NCBI GenBank assembly: GCA_018296165.2
Contig: JACKQL020000058.1
Coordinates: 265,297-329,296 of the forward strand
Direction of reading: 5' to 3'
DNA: 64,000 nucleotides
Source of the DNA: Termitomyces sp. T153
Taxonomy: Eukaryota > Basidiomycota > Agaricomycetes > Agaricales > Lyophyllaceae
Shown: positions 21,485 through 33,021 of the stretch, piece after piece
Layout of the letters: the number at the start of each line of letters is the position of its first letter
Position numbering within the stretch: position 1 is the first letter of the stretch
The notes under the pieces: generated by a model
Database searches by the model: none
Seen by the model: the letters and a program-made list of their open reading frames with translations, nothing else
What the model was told of the DNA's origin: nothing
Made by a program: the position numbers and the translations under genes

Positions 21485-22360
21485 TCATCTAGTGACTGTC
21501 AATACACTATGCTTAGGAGGCGCAGACTCCAAATAGCTATCTAAGTTCATGTCAGATATTTTGACATCAATATAGGCTGTGTGATTTAGTTTAAGCCATT
21601 CCAAGGCTTCCCTCACAGAATTTTGATGTACAAGCAATGGTAAACATTTAAGTTCCTCCTCTGTAGATTGACAAGGACCAGTGAACAATATTGCCAACAC
21701 ATTGTCCATGTCTGTCCTGAGAGGGGGAAGCATATCATAGACCTTTTCTACAGGTGATTCAAAAGCTATCAAATGAGCCTTCATCTGTTTAAGGCCAGAA
21801 GACAACACATGTGCATAATACAGGGATTTGCAGATCTTTGCTACAAGTAGTTGCTCAACCCAGTTAAGATCCCTTAGAACATCTGGTATAGGACCTATCC
21901 AAAAGCCATTGGCAAGTGCATATTTTGGCATTTCACCCTTCAGTAATGATGATCTACAGTCCAAACACACTGAGTTGCATGTGTGATCAATAACTGGACT
22001 GCTTAATTCCCATATACATTCTGACATCAACTTTTTCTCAACTCTGGTAACACCTTTGATGCACAATACACTGAACAACCTTTTCAGACCTTTCATTGGC
22101 TTCATATTTCTTAAGGAATGTAACATTCTACATACTGCACACCCTGCTTCCTCAATATTTTTTGGACTTGAAGAGTCACAGAAGTCTCTTATAATTTGAG
22201 CTGTCAATTTGCAAGTAAGAGGGGCTGGGGGAAAGTTGATGGTATTGTTAATACAGGGAACATTATACTGAAGCTCCACTGGTTTCACCTTTTTGCAAGC
22301 AACTGCATGCCTTTGAGTATTCCTGAACTGAGGACTAAGTTCAGCCTTTAAAACTGTCAT
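21485..22360 (-). pseudogene. DUF6570-like Helitron N-terminal region
   Basis: The frame contains a zinc-ribbon-like CNSVCLDCRSSLLKG followed by MPKYALANGFWIGPIPDVL and LLVAKICKSLYYAHVL, KMKA-type and FTGPCQSTEEELKCLPLLV blocks. This is the order seen in the DUF6570 module at the N-terminus of fungal and metazoan Helitron proteins. Its function is unknown. Confidence 0.75.
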
Positions 22361-22450
22361 ATTGCCATGACATATTGGGCAGCTGTGATGTGCAAAAGCA
22401 GTGAAAGTGTCTGATTTACAGAAAGATTTAGAAAGAACAATACCATGATG

Positions 22451-22986
22451 TCAAGCAATGGTACATATTTGGCACACTGTAAGATGCTGGGCTAGGGTAG
22501 ATAGCAGAATTTTGGCATGTATATTTTCTGAAGAAATAGGATAGCCTATGATGCCTATCTCATTGACATGATCAACAAATTTGTACATGTATTGACCATT
22601 GGCCTCAGCGGTGTTGTGGAATAAATGTTCCTCAACATCAGCAAAAGAAAAAACATAATGTTTACCACCTCCATGCAGTGCAGTAGTTTTCTTTGATAGA
22701 TGCTTACTGTTACAACTTTGTTCACTTGTGACCCCTGAAGGATAGACAGGTTTTAGCAAGGTGGTATGTTCAGTGCATTGGCTACAGTTATGTGCAGCAA
22801 AAATGTAATCAACAAAAGTTTACCAGAGTATTTGGGTGATGACAACTTGAGACAGGAAACCATCATTCTTAGAATCAATGAAGTTTCAATGCTGGGCCAA
22901 GCAGGTGGAGCAACATATCCATTTAACAAACATTGTGCAACAAACACAGGAGAACATATGTTGTCATGAATGATGCAACAATTCAT
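22451..22986 (-). pseudogene. Probable Helitron N-terminal extension
   Basis: Two short overlapping frames (22451-22759 and 22753-22986) are Cys- and His-containing and lie directly 5' of the DUF6570-like part on the same strand. The piece QHLTVCQICTIA may be half of a zinc-binding motif. The assignment rests on position only. Confidence 0.4.
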
Positions 22987-24590
22987 AAGTAGACCATGTC
23001 TGTGTCAGCAATGGAGAGCAAGAAAGTTGTGGCATGATAATAAATACCTCATCATGCATATTTCCAACCACAGTACCAGAATGGGTGAACACTCAAGTGA
23101 CAAAGACCGACACAAATAAACCCATAGAGAATAATACTCTTTGAGCATACGAGATAGTAGGCTGTAATACACATAGATATGACTATCATTTGAGCATTGC
23201 TCATATTGAACAATAGTGCATCGCTCTTTGGTAGGTTTGGAGCATTGCTCTATGACAATAGCTGATCCTTGACAAACACAAGGACTGACATCCATGACCT
23301 TGTTGAAGTAATGGCAGGAAGCATCTTTTATTGGACTTAAATAAATAACAATAATGTCAAACAAGAACGGGGACAGACAACAATATCAACACTCATGAAT
23401 CACATGATATAATGTGTGAGTACTTAAGTACCAATAACAACAATTGGAACAAAAGAAATACTCCACACACTGAGAGTCTAATGATGGCAAAAAGTCAACT
23501 GAGGATAGTATTATGTAAACAATTACTGCAGCAATGAATGATGTAAGCCTCTTAATTAAGCAAGTATTACATAAACTGCAGATACAGCAATGCCTTACAT
23601 AATAGAGCTAAGGCAGCAACATGGAATGGTACTTATGATCATCACTGGCCAGATCAGACTAATGAATTCCAATTGAGTGATCATAAGTATATTATTAGCA
23701 TGTATGATAAATGACAGCTCAAATTAACAAATGTGGCATTTTTTAGATGGGGGCTTATCAGTGTGGGTTTGAAGGTCAGGTGTTGGCTCAGTGTCAGAAT
23801 CCTCATCAGAGTATGGAGCAAGAGTGGGCAATTCAGGGGGTGTATCACTGACGTATCCATCTTCTGGACAATAATCTACTTCTGCATGTTCCTTGTCTGT
23901 GTAACACACCCAGCCATGCATTTCATTTTCAAAAGAGGGTCAAGCTCAAAATGTTTTAAGGGTAAGGCCAAGTCAAGTCGCTACCTTACAGTCCCCCCAT
24001 ACATGACCATCAAGATATGGGAAGGCTAAGAAAGACAAGATATCAACAGTTCAGCAAAGATGAAAGGGAAAAGGTACACAGGATGATGAATGTACAGAAA
24101 TTAACAGGTTCAACCTTACAAATAGTGTATGTTTCACCTGGCTATGTGAAGGACAACATCTTGTTAGATGTTCACCAGAGAACATGTCAGAAAGTGAAAT
24201 ACAGTTATATACAAGCCATCCAGGTCCTTCTTGTAGGGTAGCTTGAATATCTATGTGCATGGAGAATGGAGGCAGGTTGACATCATCACTATGAATATGA
24301 CTTGTCCAGGCCATCTTTTTGTAGTGTATCAGGACACAGGCTTGATGAGCCAAGAATCCCAAGTAGACAGTGTTGAGTGCATCTATCCCTATAAGTACAC
24401 CATTCTTCCCTTCTAGTGCATGAGACAAGAAAAACCAGTACATCAATCATTGAGCACAAGTGCAATTCTTGATAGATGATTCAAATGCTTGCATGTCTCA
24501 GCTATCCACAAATGACCATCCTGATAGACCACTGTACAGCTTGAAGTAGATGTACAGGTACAACAATGCCAACACACCACTCCACATGGA
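22987..24590. other. No clear gene; possible 3' fragments of the JmjC gene
   Basis: A 65-codon acidic minus-strand frame (23724-23921) and a 131-codon minus frame (24051-24446) lie downstream of the JmjC relic and could be its last exons, but neither has a recognised domain. The rest is CpG-poor DNA without credible frames. Confidence 0.3.
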
Positions 24591-24599
24591 GAAATCTGG

Positions 24600-25960
24600 C
24601 AGATGGGAACTATTATATTCTACACACACCAGAATATAAATAGAGGTAAAAAATAAAATAAAATAAAATAAATCAAATGATGCTTACCATTTTCATCTGT
24701 TGAGTCCACAAAAGCAAGAACATAGAAAGTTAACATCCACATTAGGATGTCATGTGAGGCCCAGCCATGATCCATATTTGAAACTGTGTTGGATGCAATG
24801 AAATGATGAAAAATGCTGACTATGGAGTCAGGCAGAGTCATGATGCAATAAAAATGCCCACCCCACATATACAAGGTTTGGAAGTGACTACTGCATATGG
24901 AAGATTTGGACGCATGATACTGGATAATTGTCAGAAAGGATGATATGTAAAATAATAAAATATAGAAGATGCATCATTGTTCCTGGCTCCAGAACAAGCA
25001 AGTCTATGTTTCATTTCTCAGCCTTTGGTTTCCTCAATGTGAAATTGTTAACAAAAAGCTCCCAAGAAGCAAAATCCCTGTAGTCACTGGATTTAGGCAT
25101 CACAATAAACCAAAGCTTAATACCTGTCTTGACCAGCAGGAAAGTTCCAAATCCATTGGAGTCTATGTGCCAATAATGATGAGTATTTGCAGTTGAAGCT
25201 ATCCCCCAATGCATGTTGGAGATCAGGTAGAAATTGCCACTCTTGCAGTAACTATGTCCTTGTACCTTGTTCCAGGCAGCCAGATCACTAGAAAAGGGAG
25301 GCAAGGGAAACATTTCAACAGACCTAGGCAAGTTAAGAGCACTTAGAGCTCTGAGGTATGAAGCCTCAAGAGAGCAAATGAGATCCTTGGGAGTATCCTT
25401 TCTCAACCAATCAGTGCCCAATACAGAGAAGTCTGGACCATTCTATTGGATGAATTTCATTGAATGACAGACAACAAATGAATGAACCATGTAAATCCAT
25501 GAGTTTGTTGAGTGCACATATTTGCAATAATGACCATTTGTTGAAACCAAGATCGACATGACTAACATTGCAAACAAGTATGCATGCATGGTCACACAAT
25601 AGTAGGCATATTTTGGAAGGGGACCTAGTCTCATATTCCTGTTGAGTCAGGATTGTATAAATGGGCCATCATTCTGTATGACTGAATGCAACAGTGGAGG
25701 CATGCATATGGTTAAATCAAAGGATATCCCTCTTGAGCTGTTAGAATGCATTTGTTCAAGACATTCCACAAATAAAAAACCATAATATAAATACATATGT
25801 GAGATTTAGGAACATATTCAAAGGTCCCTGCCCCACCAGGTATGGGTATATGAACCTTTTCACCCTCATGACAGATCCATTGGTGTTCAAGATCCAGACA
25901 ATCATCAATAACCAATGTTTCACCATGCTCATCATCCTGAAAAAGCAACTGAACTTTCAG
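24600..25960 (-). pseudogene. JmjC-domain gene relic
   Basis: Exon-like pieces in order give a JmjC fold. LFQDDEHGETLVIDD comes first, then a 136-codon frame with MHWGIASTANTHHYWHIDSN, GFGTFLLVKTGIKLWFIV and a stop after PKAEK. NIDLLVLEPGT, MRPNLPYAVVTSKPCI and GGHFYCIMTLPDSI complete it. The HxD of WHID would bind Fe(II), and downstream His in a GGHFY context supports the family. Such proteins are 2-oxoglutarate-dependent demethylases or hydroxylases acting on chromatin. At least one stop and one frameshift (GGHFY against CGVG) break it. In agaricomycetes, multicopy JmjC genes often lie in repeat-rich DNA. Confidence 0.65.
24648..24675. repeat. (AAAAT)n microsatellite
   Basis: About five units of ATAAA repeat in an uninterrupted run within an intron-like part of the JmjC relic. 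Confidence 0.8.
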
Positions 25961-26019
25961 ATTGATATAATGAGTATTGCAACACATATGGAAGACTCAA
26001 ATGTCAAATCAATTAGGAC

Positions 26020-27475
26020 TCATTCTTCCTCCTCCAATGTATCAAAAACATCCTCCTCATCAGAAGACATGTTCATGTTGCTCTTTGGCTTTTTCTTGCT
26101 GCCCTTTGGTTTTTTACCTGGCTTTGTGATAGGGCCTTCATTGTAATTATCACATTTTGGATTTGCCACAATACAGGAGGATTTTCTTGTTTGGTTTTCT
26201 GCTGTATTGTTATCAATAGACAGTTCAATCTCTACCCTGGACTCTGGGCCAGATATACTGTCTCCACTACTGTCACCTACAGGTGAATTGTGGTGATCAG
26301 ATGTATTGATTGGAGAAGGTGACTGATTGGATTGTTGGGGATCATCACAGTGCAGGGACAACACAGAAGGGGATCCTATATCAATAGATGGATCAATCTC
26401 TACCCTGGACACTGGGCCAGACAGTCCATCTTGACTCCTGTCACCTCCAGGTAAGTTGTGGTTGTCAGATGTATTGTTTAGAGAAGGTGACTGTTTGGGT
26501 TGTTTGGAATATTCACAGTGTGGGGACAACACAGAAGGGGATCCTATATCAATAGATGGATCAATCTCTACCCTGGACACTGGGCCAGACAGTCCATCTT
26601 GACTCCTGTCACCTCCAGGTAAGTTGTGGTTGTCAGATGTATTGTTTAGAGAAGGTGACTGTTTGGGTTGTTTGGAATATTCACAGTGTGGGGATGACCC
26701 AGAAGGGGATCCTACTCCAGTATGCAAATCATTGATGTCTGCCAACTCTGACAAAGGTAGAGAAGGATGGAAGGCATTGCTGACATCTTTTCCTAACATT
26801 GCATTGAACATATGCAAGTCAATAGGTGGGGAGAAAGACATATCAGGCAAAATACAAGGGTCATTGGGGGTTTGTTGAATAGATGACATGGTAACCCCAC
26901 TGCCAGGTTGATAAGAGAAAGGCTAGTCAACAGGAACAGATGACAATGGTGCAGGCAACCATCTGTCTACAGACACAGATCCAAAATAAGAATTGACTGA
27001 GAAAGAGTCAGCACCAAACAAAGAACTAGATGGTATGAGCCCAAAGGTGCTGAATATGTCAGAGGGCATATGTGATATAGGCAATGTTCCATAATCAGAC
27101 ATATATGAATCCATGCTGAAGTCAAGCAATGTAGGAGGGGACAAGTAGGCCATGTCAATACCAGTCAAACCAGGCAATGGTTCTGATGAAGAGGATTCTA
27201 CATCATTGCATTTCTGTTTCCATGACAATACAGTTACAACATCAATCCAGGCTGGAGCATCAGCATGTACTTTTGCAGAGAGATCCTCCAGAGTGGTTGA
27301 CAATTCCTCAAGCAGATCACCTCCTTGCATGGCAGAAAACAGCACCTTCCACAAAGCATGGTCAGCTTCAGAGATTGCTGATGGATGGGGAAGACCACCT
27401 ATATGTCTCCAAAGCTACAAACAATGTAAGGATGCAACAACACATGAAAAGCAACAAGTTATAAGACACCTCTAA
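26020..27475 (-). pseudogene. N-terminal disordered part, probably of the JmjC gene
   Basis: Two minus-strand frames (26923-27354 and 26020-26889) join across a single TAG. The first starts near LWKVLFSAMQGGDLLEELST. The second holds three tandem repeats of 56 residues, each starting near GSPS(V/G), running through SGPVSRVEIDPSID and encoded by 168-bp DNA repeats. It ends in a basic KPGKKPKGSKKKPKS patch and an acidic SSDEEDVFDTLEEEE tail. This could be the regulatory half of the JmjC protein or a separate gene; no transcript evidence is available. Confidence 0.45.
26330..26720. repeat. 168-bp tandem repeat (about 2.3-3 units)
   Basis: The phrase GACAACACAGAAGGGGATCC begins at 26357 and again at 26525, with a diverged third start near 26692. 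The period of 168 bp is a multiple of three, so repeat number can vary without breaking the frame. Confidence 0.85.
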
Positions 27476-27728
27476 TAATGAATCCTTTCCAGATAGTGAT
27501 CTGTATTCTCAGGGCAGGAGCAACATGAGTGGAGATACCAGCAGGGCTATATACAACATGTTGTGCATCATAGTAGAACATCCAAATGTACCTGATCCAT
27601 CTATTGTGGCACCATGTATGCTATGAAGGTATGCCAACTCTTCTCAATTGCTTGATCTGCTTTCTCTGACAATATAAGATTGAATATGACATCAAAATAA
27701 GTAGAATAATAAGCATACTCATCAACTA

Positions 27729-30700
27729 TTAGTTATTTGATGGAGGACATGTCTGATGGCAAATACATGTTACCCTGAAGAACATAATAGATAAGTTGTT
27801 GAATAAATATAAAAATAAATAATATGATGGAAGGTAATAAAGATAAAAATGCACCTTTAAGAGACAGCTCAAGTGGAGAGCAGCAGACATAAGGTTAATT
27901 AGAATGTTGTGAACACTCTTTTTGGAGACCCACTTTGCAAGATTAGAATACAACTTCATTTGAGTGCTGGTAAAGGAAGATTGTGGATGACTCAAAAGTG
28001 TGTCATCACCATTAGACTCAGAATTGACTTTGTGTAGGTGCTGTAACAAATTTTTCTAAAATTTGCTGAGTAGAGTAGGAAGTGAGTTTAATGGATTGAC
28101 TGGTTATAGAAAAAGGGGTAAGGACAATAAATAGAATAAAGCTCTTAACAAGTACTGTTTGACTGTTTTCCAATACTGGTCCAGCAGTGGATGGCTGGTG
28201 AGGGTTGGCACCATCCACAAGGGTCTGGATATCCAATACAGAATAGGCAAGAACTACTTTGAAAAATGCCTCAAGAGCTCTGTCCTTGGTTATGCAAGAA
28301 ACAAGTACTCCATGAAGGGTATCTCAAAAAATAGCAAGCACATTGTTGCAGTTAGCCATAGACTAATTAGTTTCACAAACTGCAAGGGCACACACCAGAT
28401 GCTAAACAAATTATAAGTGTTGAATTAATGATATTTAGGCTACCCAATACTTTGACAGGCCTATTCTCAAAATATTTACTGATATCAAGTGTGTTCAAAA
28501 TGACATTGGAGTACCAAGAATGCAAACCAAATCTAGGGTTTCCTATTTGGAGATGAGGTAATGGCATAGTACTCATTGCCACCAGGGGAGAAAATGATGT
28601 TGAAAGAATATTGAAATACATGACTCATTATATACAGGAAACACTAATTGTCAATCAAAGTTAGTCAGCAACTGCTGCTGCAGATGTATTAGTAATATGT
28701 TAATAACAATAAACATAGGTGTTGGTAAGAAATAACCCAGCCAAACACTTTGAAGCAGTAAATGCAACACCAATCATTGAACCAAGTTATTCATAGGTAA
28801 GCAATTCCAGCCAACACTACAAAGTGGATGAGATTGACATTACAAGAACACAAATACCTAACACATGAAATGTTCACATATACATAGGTATATATATATA
28901 ATATATGTATATTCCAGTCAATCATGTTTCCAAATAAAGATTGGCAAAATAATAACATCAGAAAGCACACAAAGTAAGAAAATATCATTCAGGTATGGGC
29001 CTTCCCTTTGCTCTTGTGGAGTTTACCCTTTGCAGGTGTATTGTCAGGTGATGTGGGACCAAGACCCAAGGCATACATCAGATCATATAGGAATATAACA
29101 AAAAGAACATTGAGGGTAAGATACCTGCATGTAACACATAAGGATAATCCAGAAGCAAAGGACAAATGGCCAACCCACTTATGTCCCCCAGCTTCATACC
29201 AGTTTATACTGAATCCAACAGTGACAACTGAACCTTCAGGTAGTTCAGCATTGTTATTTTTATAAGAATGCCAGCTAAGCAAAGCATTGAAATCAGCAGG
29301 CTGAAAACAGAAAGGCCTTCCTGTCTCATTTCAACCATTGTAAATAGGCACTATAGTATGTAAGAACAAGGAACAATGGATTTATAACAGTGCAGTACCT
29401 TGCTGATCAAACTCAACAATGGGCTTGTACACATCTGACATGCTAGCAGAAGTAAAAATGGGTGCATTGACCTCTGTGAACATAGAATTGTTACGGCCAA
29501 CAGATGCAGGGCAATTCTTCTGCAGTGTTGCATATCCACCATCTGAACAATGTTACTTAAGCTGAAACATACAAGAGGATGTAGATCACATACCATTATT
29601 GTACTTGGGTGTCTTACTCTCTCCTTGGAATACAAATGCAATGCCATGGCTGGAAATGGTGCTGCAAATCCCATCTGGCAAATTCATAACCTGGCAAAGC
29701 ACAGCAAACTGTCAAAGGGATTCCTGATGGAATTCATACACTTCCAATCTATGCTATCCATACTTCTCAGCAGATCCTCCAACAGCAACAGAACTATGTA
29801 TCAAGTGAGAAGCAGATACCATGCCAGAAGATAAAGAAACACAAAAAGGTCTGGACTGGTTGCAGAGGGCCAGATGTTTATTGTTACAATGAAGATTTCT
29901 AGGATCTATTCTTGCTAGATGGATGTAGAATCCATGGTGAACAAAGATAAGGCCATGGGACAGAGAGCTATATCATAGTGAAATAATAGAAACAGACATG
30001 CAAATTGTAGATGCACACTCAGTTTTCTGAACTCATATGCTGTGCAACCATGCAGATACAGGAATAATGAAGCTTTCCATCACTGTCATACTTGTCATAT
30101 CCAAAAGGCTGCACTTTAAGCTGCTTTCTGCAGGACAGAAAGTTAAGACAACAGAATCTGATAAAATTTATGAGGCAACTGACATACTATAGATGTGACA
30201 GACCCTTGTAACTAGGTTTCATAAAATCCTCTTGATATTGCAGCTGCATGATGGTATACTCAGCCAACTCATTGGTCTCATCAGTAGAGCCATCCAATCT
30301 GAGAGAATAAATGAGTCCGGATCATTTTCCCAGAAAAGTTAGAGTAAAAAAAAAAATAAACCTACTCGTCATGACTACCAAGGTCTTTGCCAGACATATC
30401 AGCAGTATGAATAAGTAAGGGGCTGGCTGTGACAGAGGAAATAGCAGGGACACTTGACCCAACATCAGAAGATATATTTTCAATGAAAGGGTCATCATCA
30501 ACAACAAAATCAGATATATTGTCGCTCTGATAACTTCCAACCTTTTCATATTTGTTTTCATCATTGCTGTTAGCATCCATAGCAGCAAGAGGCCTAGAAG
30601 CCAGATGTTTGTGGAGACTACAGAATGCATATAAGTTAACAAACAGCTGATACAACATTAACAGTACAACTAACTTAGAAACAACAGGTAATTCCTCATC

Positions 30701-31430
30701 AGAATCTGAAGATATTGTCACAGGACTACCAGGAGAGAGAGGTACAATGTTTGCATCTGCATCAATAACAGAGCTGGATGGTTTAGCCTTTACTGCAGGA
30801 TAGACCTGCATAACAGTGGACAGCTTTTTGGGTGTAACAGTCAGCAATTGCAGCATCTGAAGAGCCTTATGAGTTGGGGTACACGTGTAGCTGCATTATG
30901 ATCAGGCAATTCTAAGGTACTGTTATTACCCATAACATACACAGGATGCCTGACAGGAGTCAATTCAGAATCATCAGCATTTAAACTGGCCAATGCATGA
31001 CTACAGAACCAGTCAATATCATGTCATTGAGAAAATAACAAATATATAGAACAGGCATGTCAATAACTGTAGCCCCAACTGTCTTCTTCTTCTTAGGGGA
31101 AGGAGTCAAAGGAGAACTCTCTAGACTGATAGAGGTGAGAATAAGCAAATACATGACTGCAACAGCTAAAAAAATACATGCCTCTTGAGGACAAGTGGAG
31201 CTTTGTGCTTGGTAGGCAACCCATTGACACTATGTATAAATATATGTGTTATAAGCAACCAGTAAAATGGCATGACTTGAAGTATAAGCATATGCAAAAT
31301 CTGAAGAGTTACCCAAAGTTGTTGCAGCATCAACAGGTGATCCAGAGACATTGTCAAATATGCTAGAGAAATGCGAGTCATTATATACATGTTAGAAGGA
31401 CATATAATACAATGACATAAGACTGGAGTT
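27729..31430 (-). pseudogene. Unidentified multi-exon gene relic
   Basis: Several minus-strand pieces look like exons of a host-type gene, but I do not recognise the family. They include KAKPSSSVIDADANIVPLSP followed by SSDSDEELPVV (30700-30850), an acidic block DDDPFIENISSDVG (30450-30500), RNNSMFTEVNAPIFTSASMS (29410-29480), GSVVTVGFSINWYEAGGHKW (29160-29240) and GNPRFGLHSWYSNVILNTLD (28480-28560). Intron-like GT..AG breaks separate them. No catalytic motif was found. Frames are short and the DNA is CpG-poor, so the gene is probably dead. Its relation to the JmjC relic on the same strand is unknown. Confidence 0.35.
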
Positions 31431-31459
31431 GGTCTTCATTCCTGAGGATATAGACATCA

Positions 31460-31464
31460 ATATC
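31460..31464 (+). other. Target-site duplication, left (ATATC)
   Basis: ATATC directly precedes the left LTR and recurs directly after the right LTR at 37618-37622. A 5-bp target duplication is standard for Ty3/gypsy integrase. Confidence 0.85.
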
Positions 31465-31904
31465 TGTAAGGGTGACCTCTGGAGGCTGTGGCTCAATCAC
31501 ACAGCTGGCAAAGGGAAATCCAAAGTCTATTCAGTACTGTACAGTGTCTACTGAAATAATACTCACCTGGCAAAGGGAAATCCAAAGAGAAAAAGTCTGG
31601 GAATTCCCTGGGCCAAGTGTGATGCTGCAGAGGCTTCAGAAGCATGAGAAACAACTGTACAGTATGACAGAGAAAAAAGACACAAGTGATGTGTCAGCAA
31701 TTGGTCAGCAGTTACATAAGCCAGTGCCAGTGTCAAAGGGGCCACACTTGTCTAAATTATTGACAAAGAACCGGTGCAGCCTAAGGGCTGAAACTAGGAC
31801 CAATAGATAGAGAAAAGGAAGGAGAATAAAGGAAAACTATAATGGAGCAAATCTGGCAAGAACTGGAGAAGGAGACAGGGAAACAAGTGAGACATCCCCT
31901 GACA
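31465..31904 (-). repeat. 3' LTR (left)
   Basis: The LTR runs from TGTAAGGGTGACCTCTGG to CATCCCCTGACA. It aligns end to end with the right LTR with only scattered differences, mostly transitions. Confidence 0.92.
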
Positions 31905-32039
31905 TCACTCCCCTTCTAGGATGCAGCACCTCGACACACTGGGTAGAAGAAGTCACGAATTGCCTGGTCAGCTGGTGAAATAGGGTAGATGCCTCAAATA
32001 GCTTTTGGGACATTGGGATGCCTACAGTAGAAGTCCTGG

Positions 32040-33020
32040 ACCAAGCCTGATGCATGAACATTAGCCTGTGGTTCCTAAGAGATGTCCTCAATGCCATATC
32101 TCTTCCATTTCACCTTGAACTGCAACTTCCCTTAGAATACCATGCTGTCCAAGATTTCCTCCACCTCATACTCCTCCTCATATTGACCAGGACTGGTGGT
32201 GGGAGTGGCTTAGAACTGGTGGTGGGAGTGGCTTAGAACTGGTGGTGGGAGTGGCTTAGAGTAACAGCCTAGGATTGGATCCTCTAGAGCTGGAAACAAC
32301 TTGACTACATTGAAGACTGGATGTAGTTGGGGAAGGCCTGCTAGGAGTTTAAGTCAGTATGCCAAAGGCCCTACCTTCTTCTCCACTGTGAAAGGGCCCA
32401 GATGACAATGTGACAGCTTCAAGAATGGCCTTGTTGTCTTAATGTCCAAGCTATCCAAGTACACACAGTCCCTGGGCTTGTAACATTTCAGTCATCCTGC
32501 CTCTCATTACAAAACAGGCAGAGATACTGTTCCAGTTCCTGGTTAACATGTTCTGTCTGCCCATCAGACTGAGGGTGATAGGCTGTGGTGGTATGGAGCT
32601 TTACGCTTAGCAGGCAATACAGTTCTCGAGTGAATTCTGCCACCAACTGAGGGCCTCAGTCTGAGACATACTCATCTGACAGACCATGGAGTTTTCAGAC
32701 ATTCTTCCAGTATAGGCTGGCCACTCCTAAGGCAGAGCATGTAGTGTGAGTAGGTATGAAGTGAGCCTGTTTGCTGTAGAGGTCTACCACTACCATCACA
32801 GCATTGTACCCATGAGCATCTGGGAGTTCCACAATGAAATCCACTGATGCAATACTCCAGCAAGCAGCTGGAATAGGAAGTGGGCAGTGGGGTTTGGTGC
32901 AGAGACAGAGACAGAAGTCGCAGGTGCTAGTGTAGGTGCCTACATATCAGGAGATCTGTGGCCACCAATAGTTCTAGGATACCAGTTCTAGCATCTTCCA
33001 CCTTTCAGGATGTCCAGCCA
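32040..33020 (-). pseudogene. Gypsy integrase and chromodomain (second family)
   Basis: In element order the pieces are the end of the zinc finger (CDFCLCLCTKPHC), VVVDLYSKQAHFIPTHT (first Asp), a degenerate second Asp region and TTAYHPQSDGQTEHVNQEL (Glu). A C-terminal chromodomain, YEEEYEVEEILDS then LQFKVKWKRYGIED, ends it. Multiple stops are visible, so only the order of motifs identifies it. Confidence 0.8.
32192..32262. repeat. Three tandem copies of a 23-bp unit
   Basis: CTGGTGGTGGGAGTGGCTTAG is repeated three times at a 23-bp spacing. The period is not a multiple of three and the repeats fall just upstream of the chromodomain, so they add to the frame damage. Confidence 0.85.
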
Positions 33021-33021
33021 C

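Larger units (their letters stand above)
15946..22986 (-). mobile_element. Decayed RepHel Helitron (coding part)
   Basis: On the minus strand, reading from high to low coordinates, the order is an N-terminal zinc-rich/DUF6570-like region, a Helitron_like_N region, a Rep (HUH) nuclease, a Pif1-type helicase and a ubiquitin-protease-like C-terminus. Stops and frameshifts break it into about nine frames. The 5' TC and 3' hairpin-CTRR ends were not located, so the boundaries given are those of the coding remains. Confidence 0.9.
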
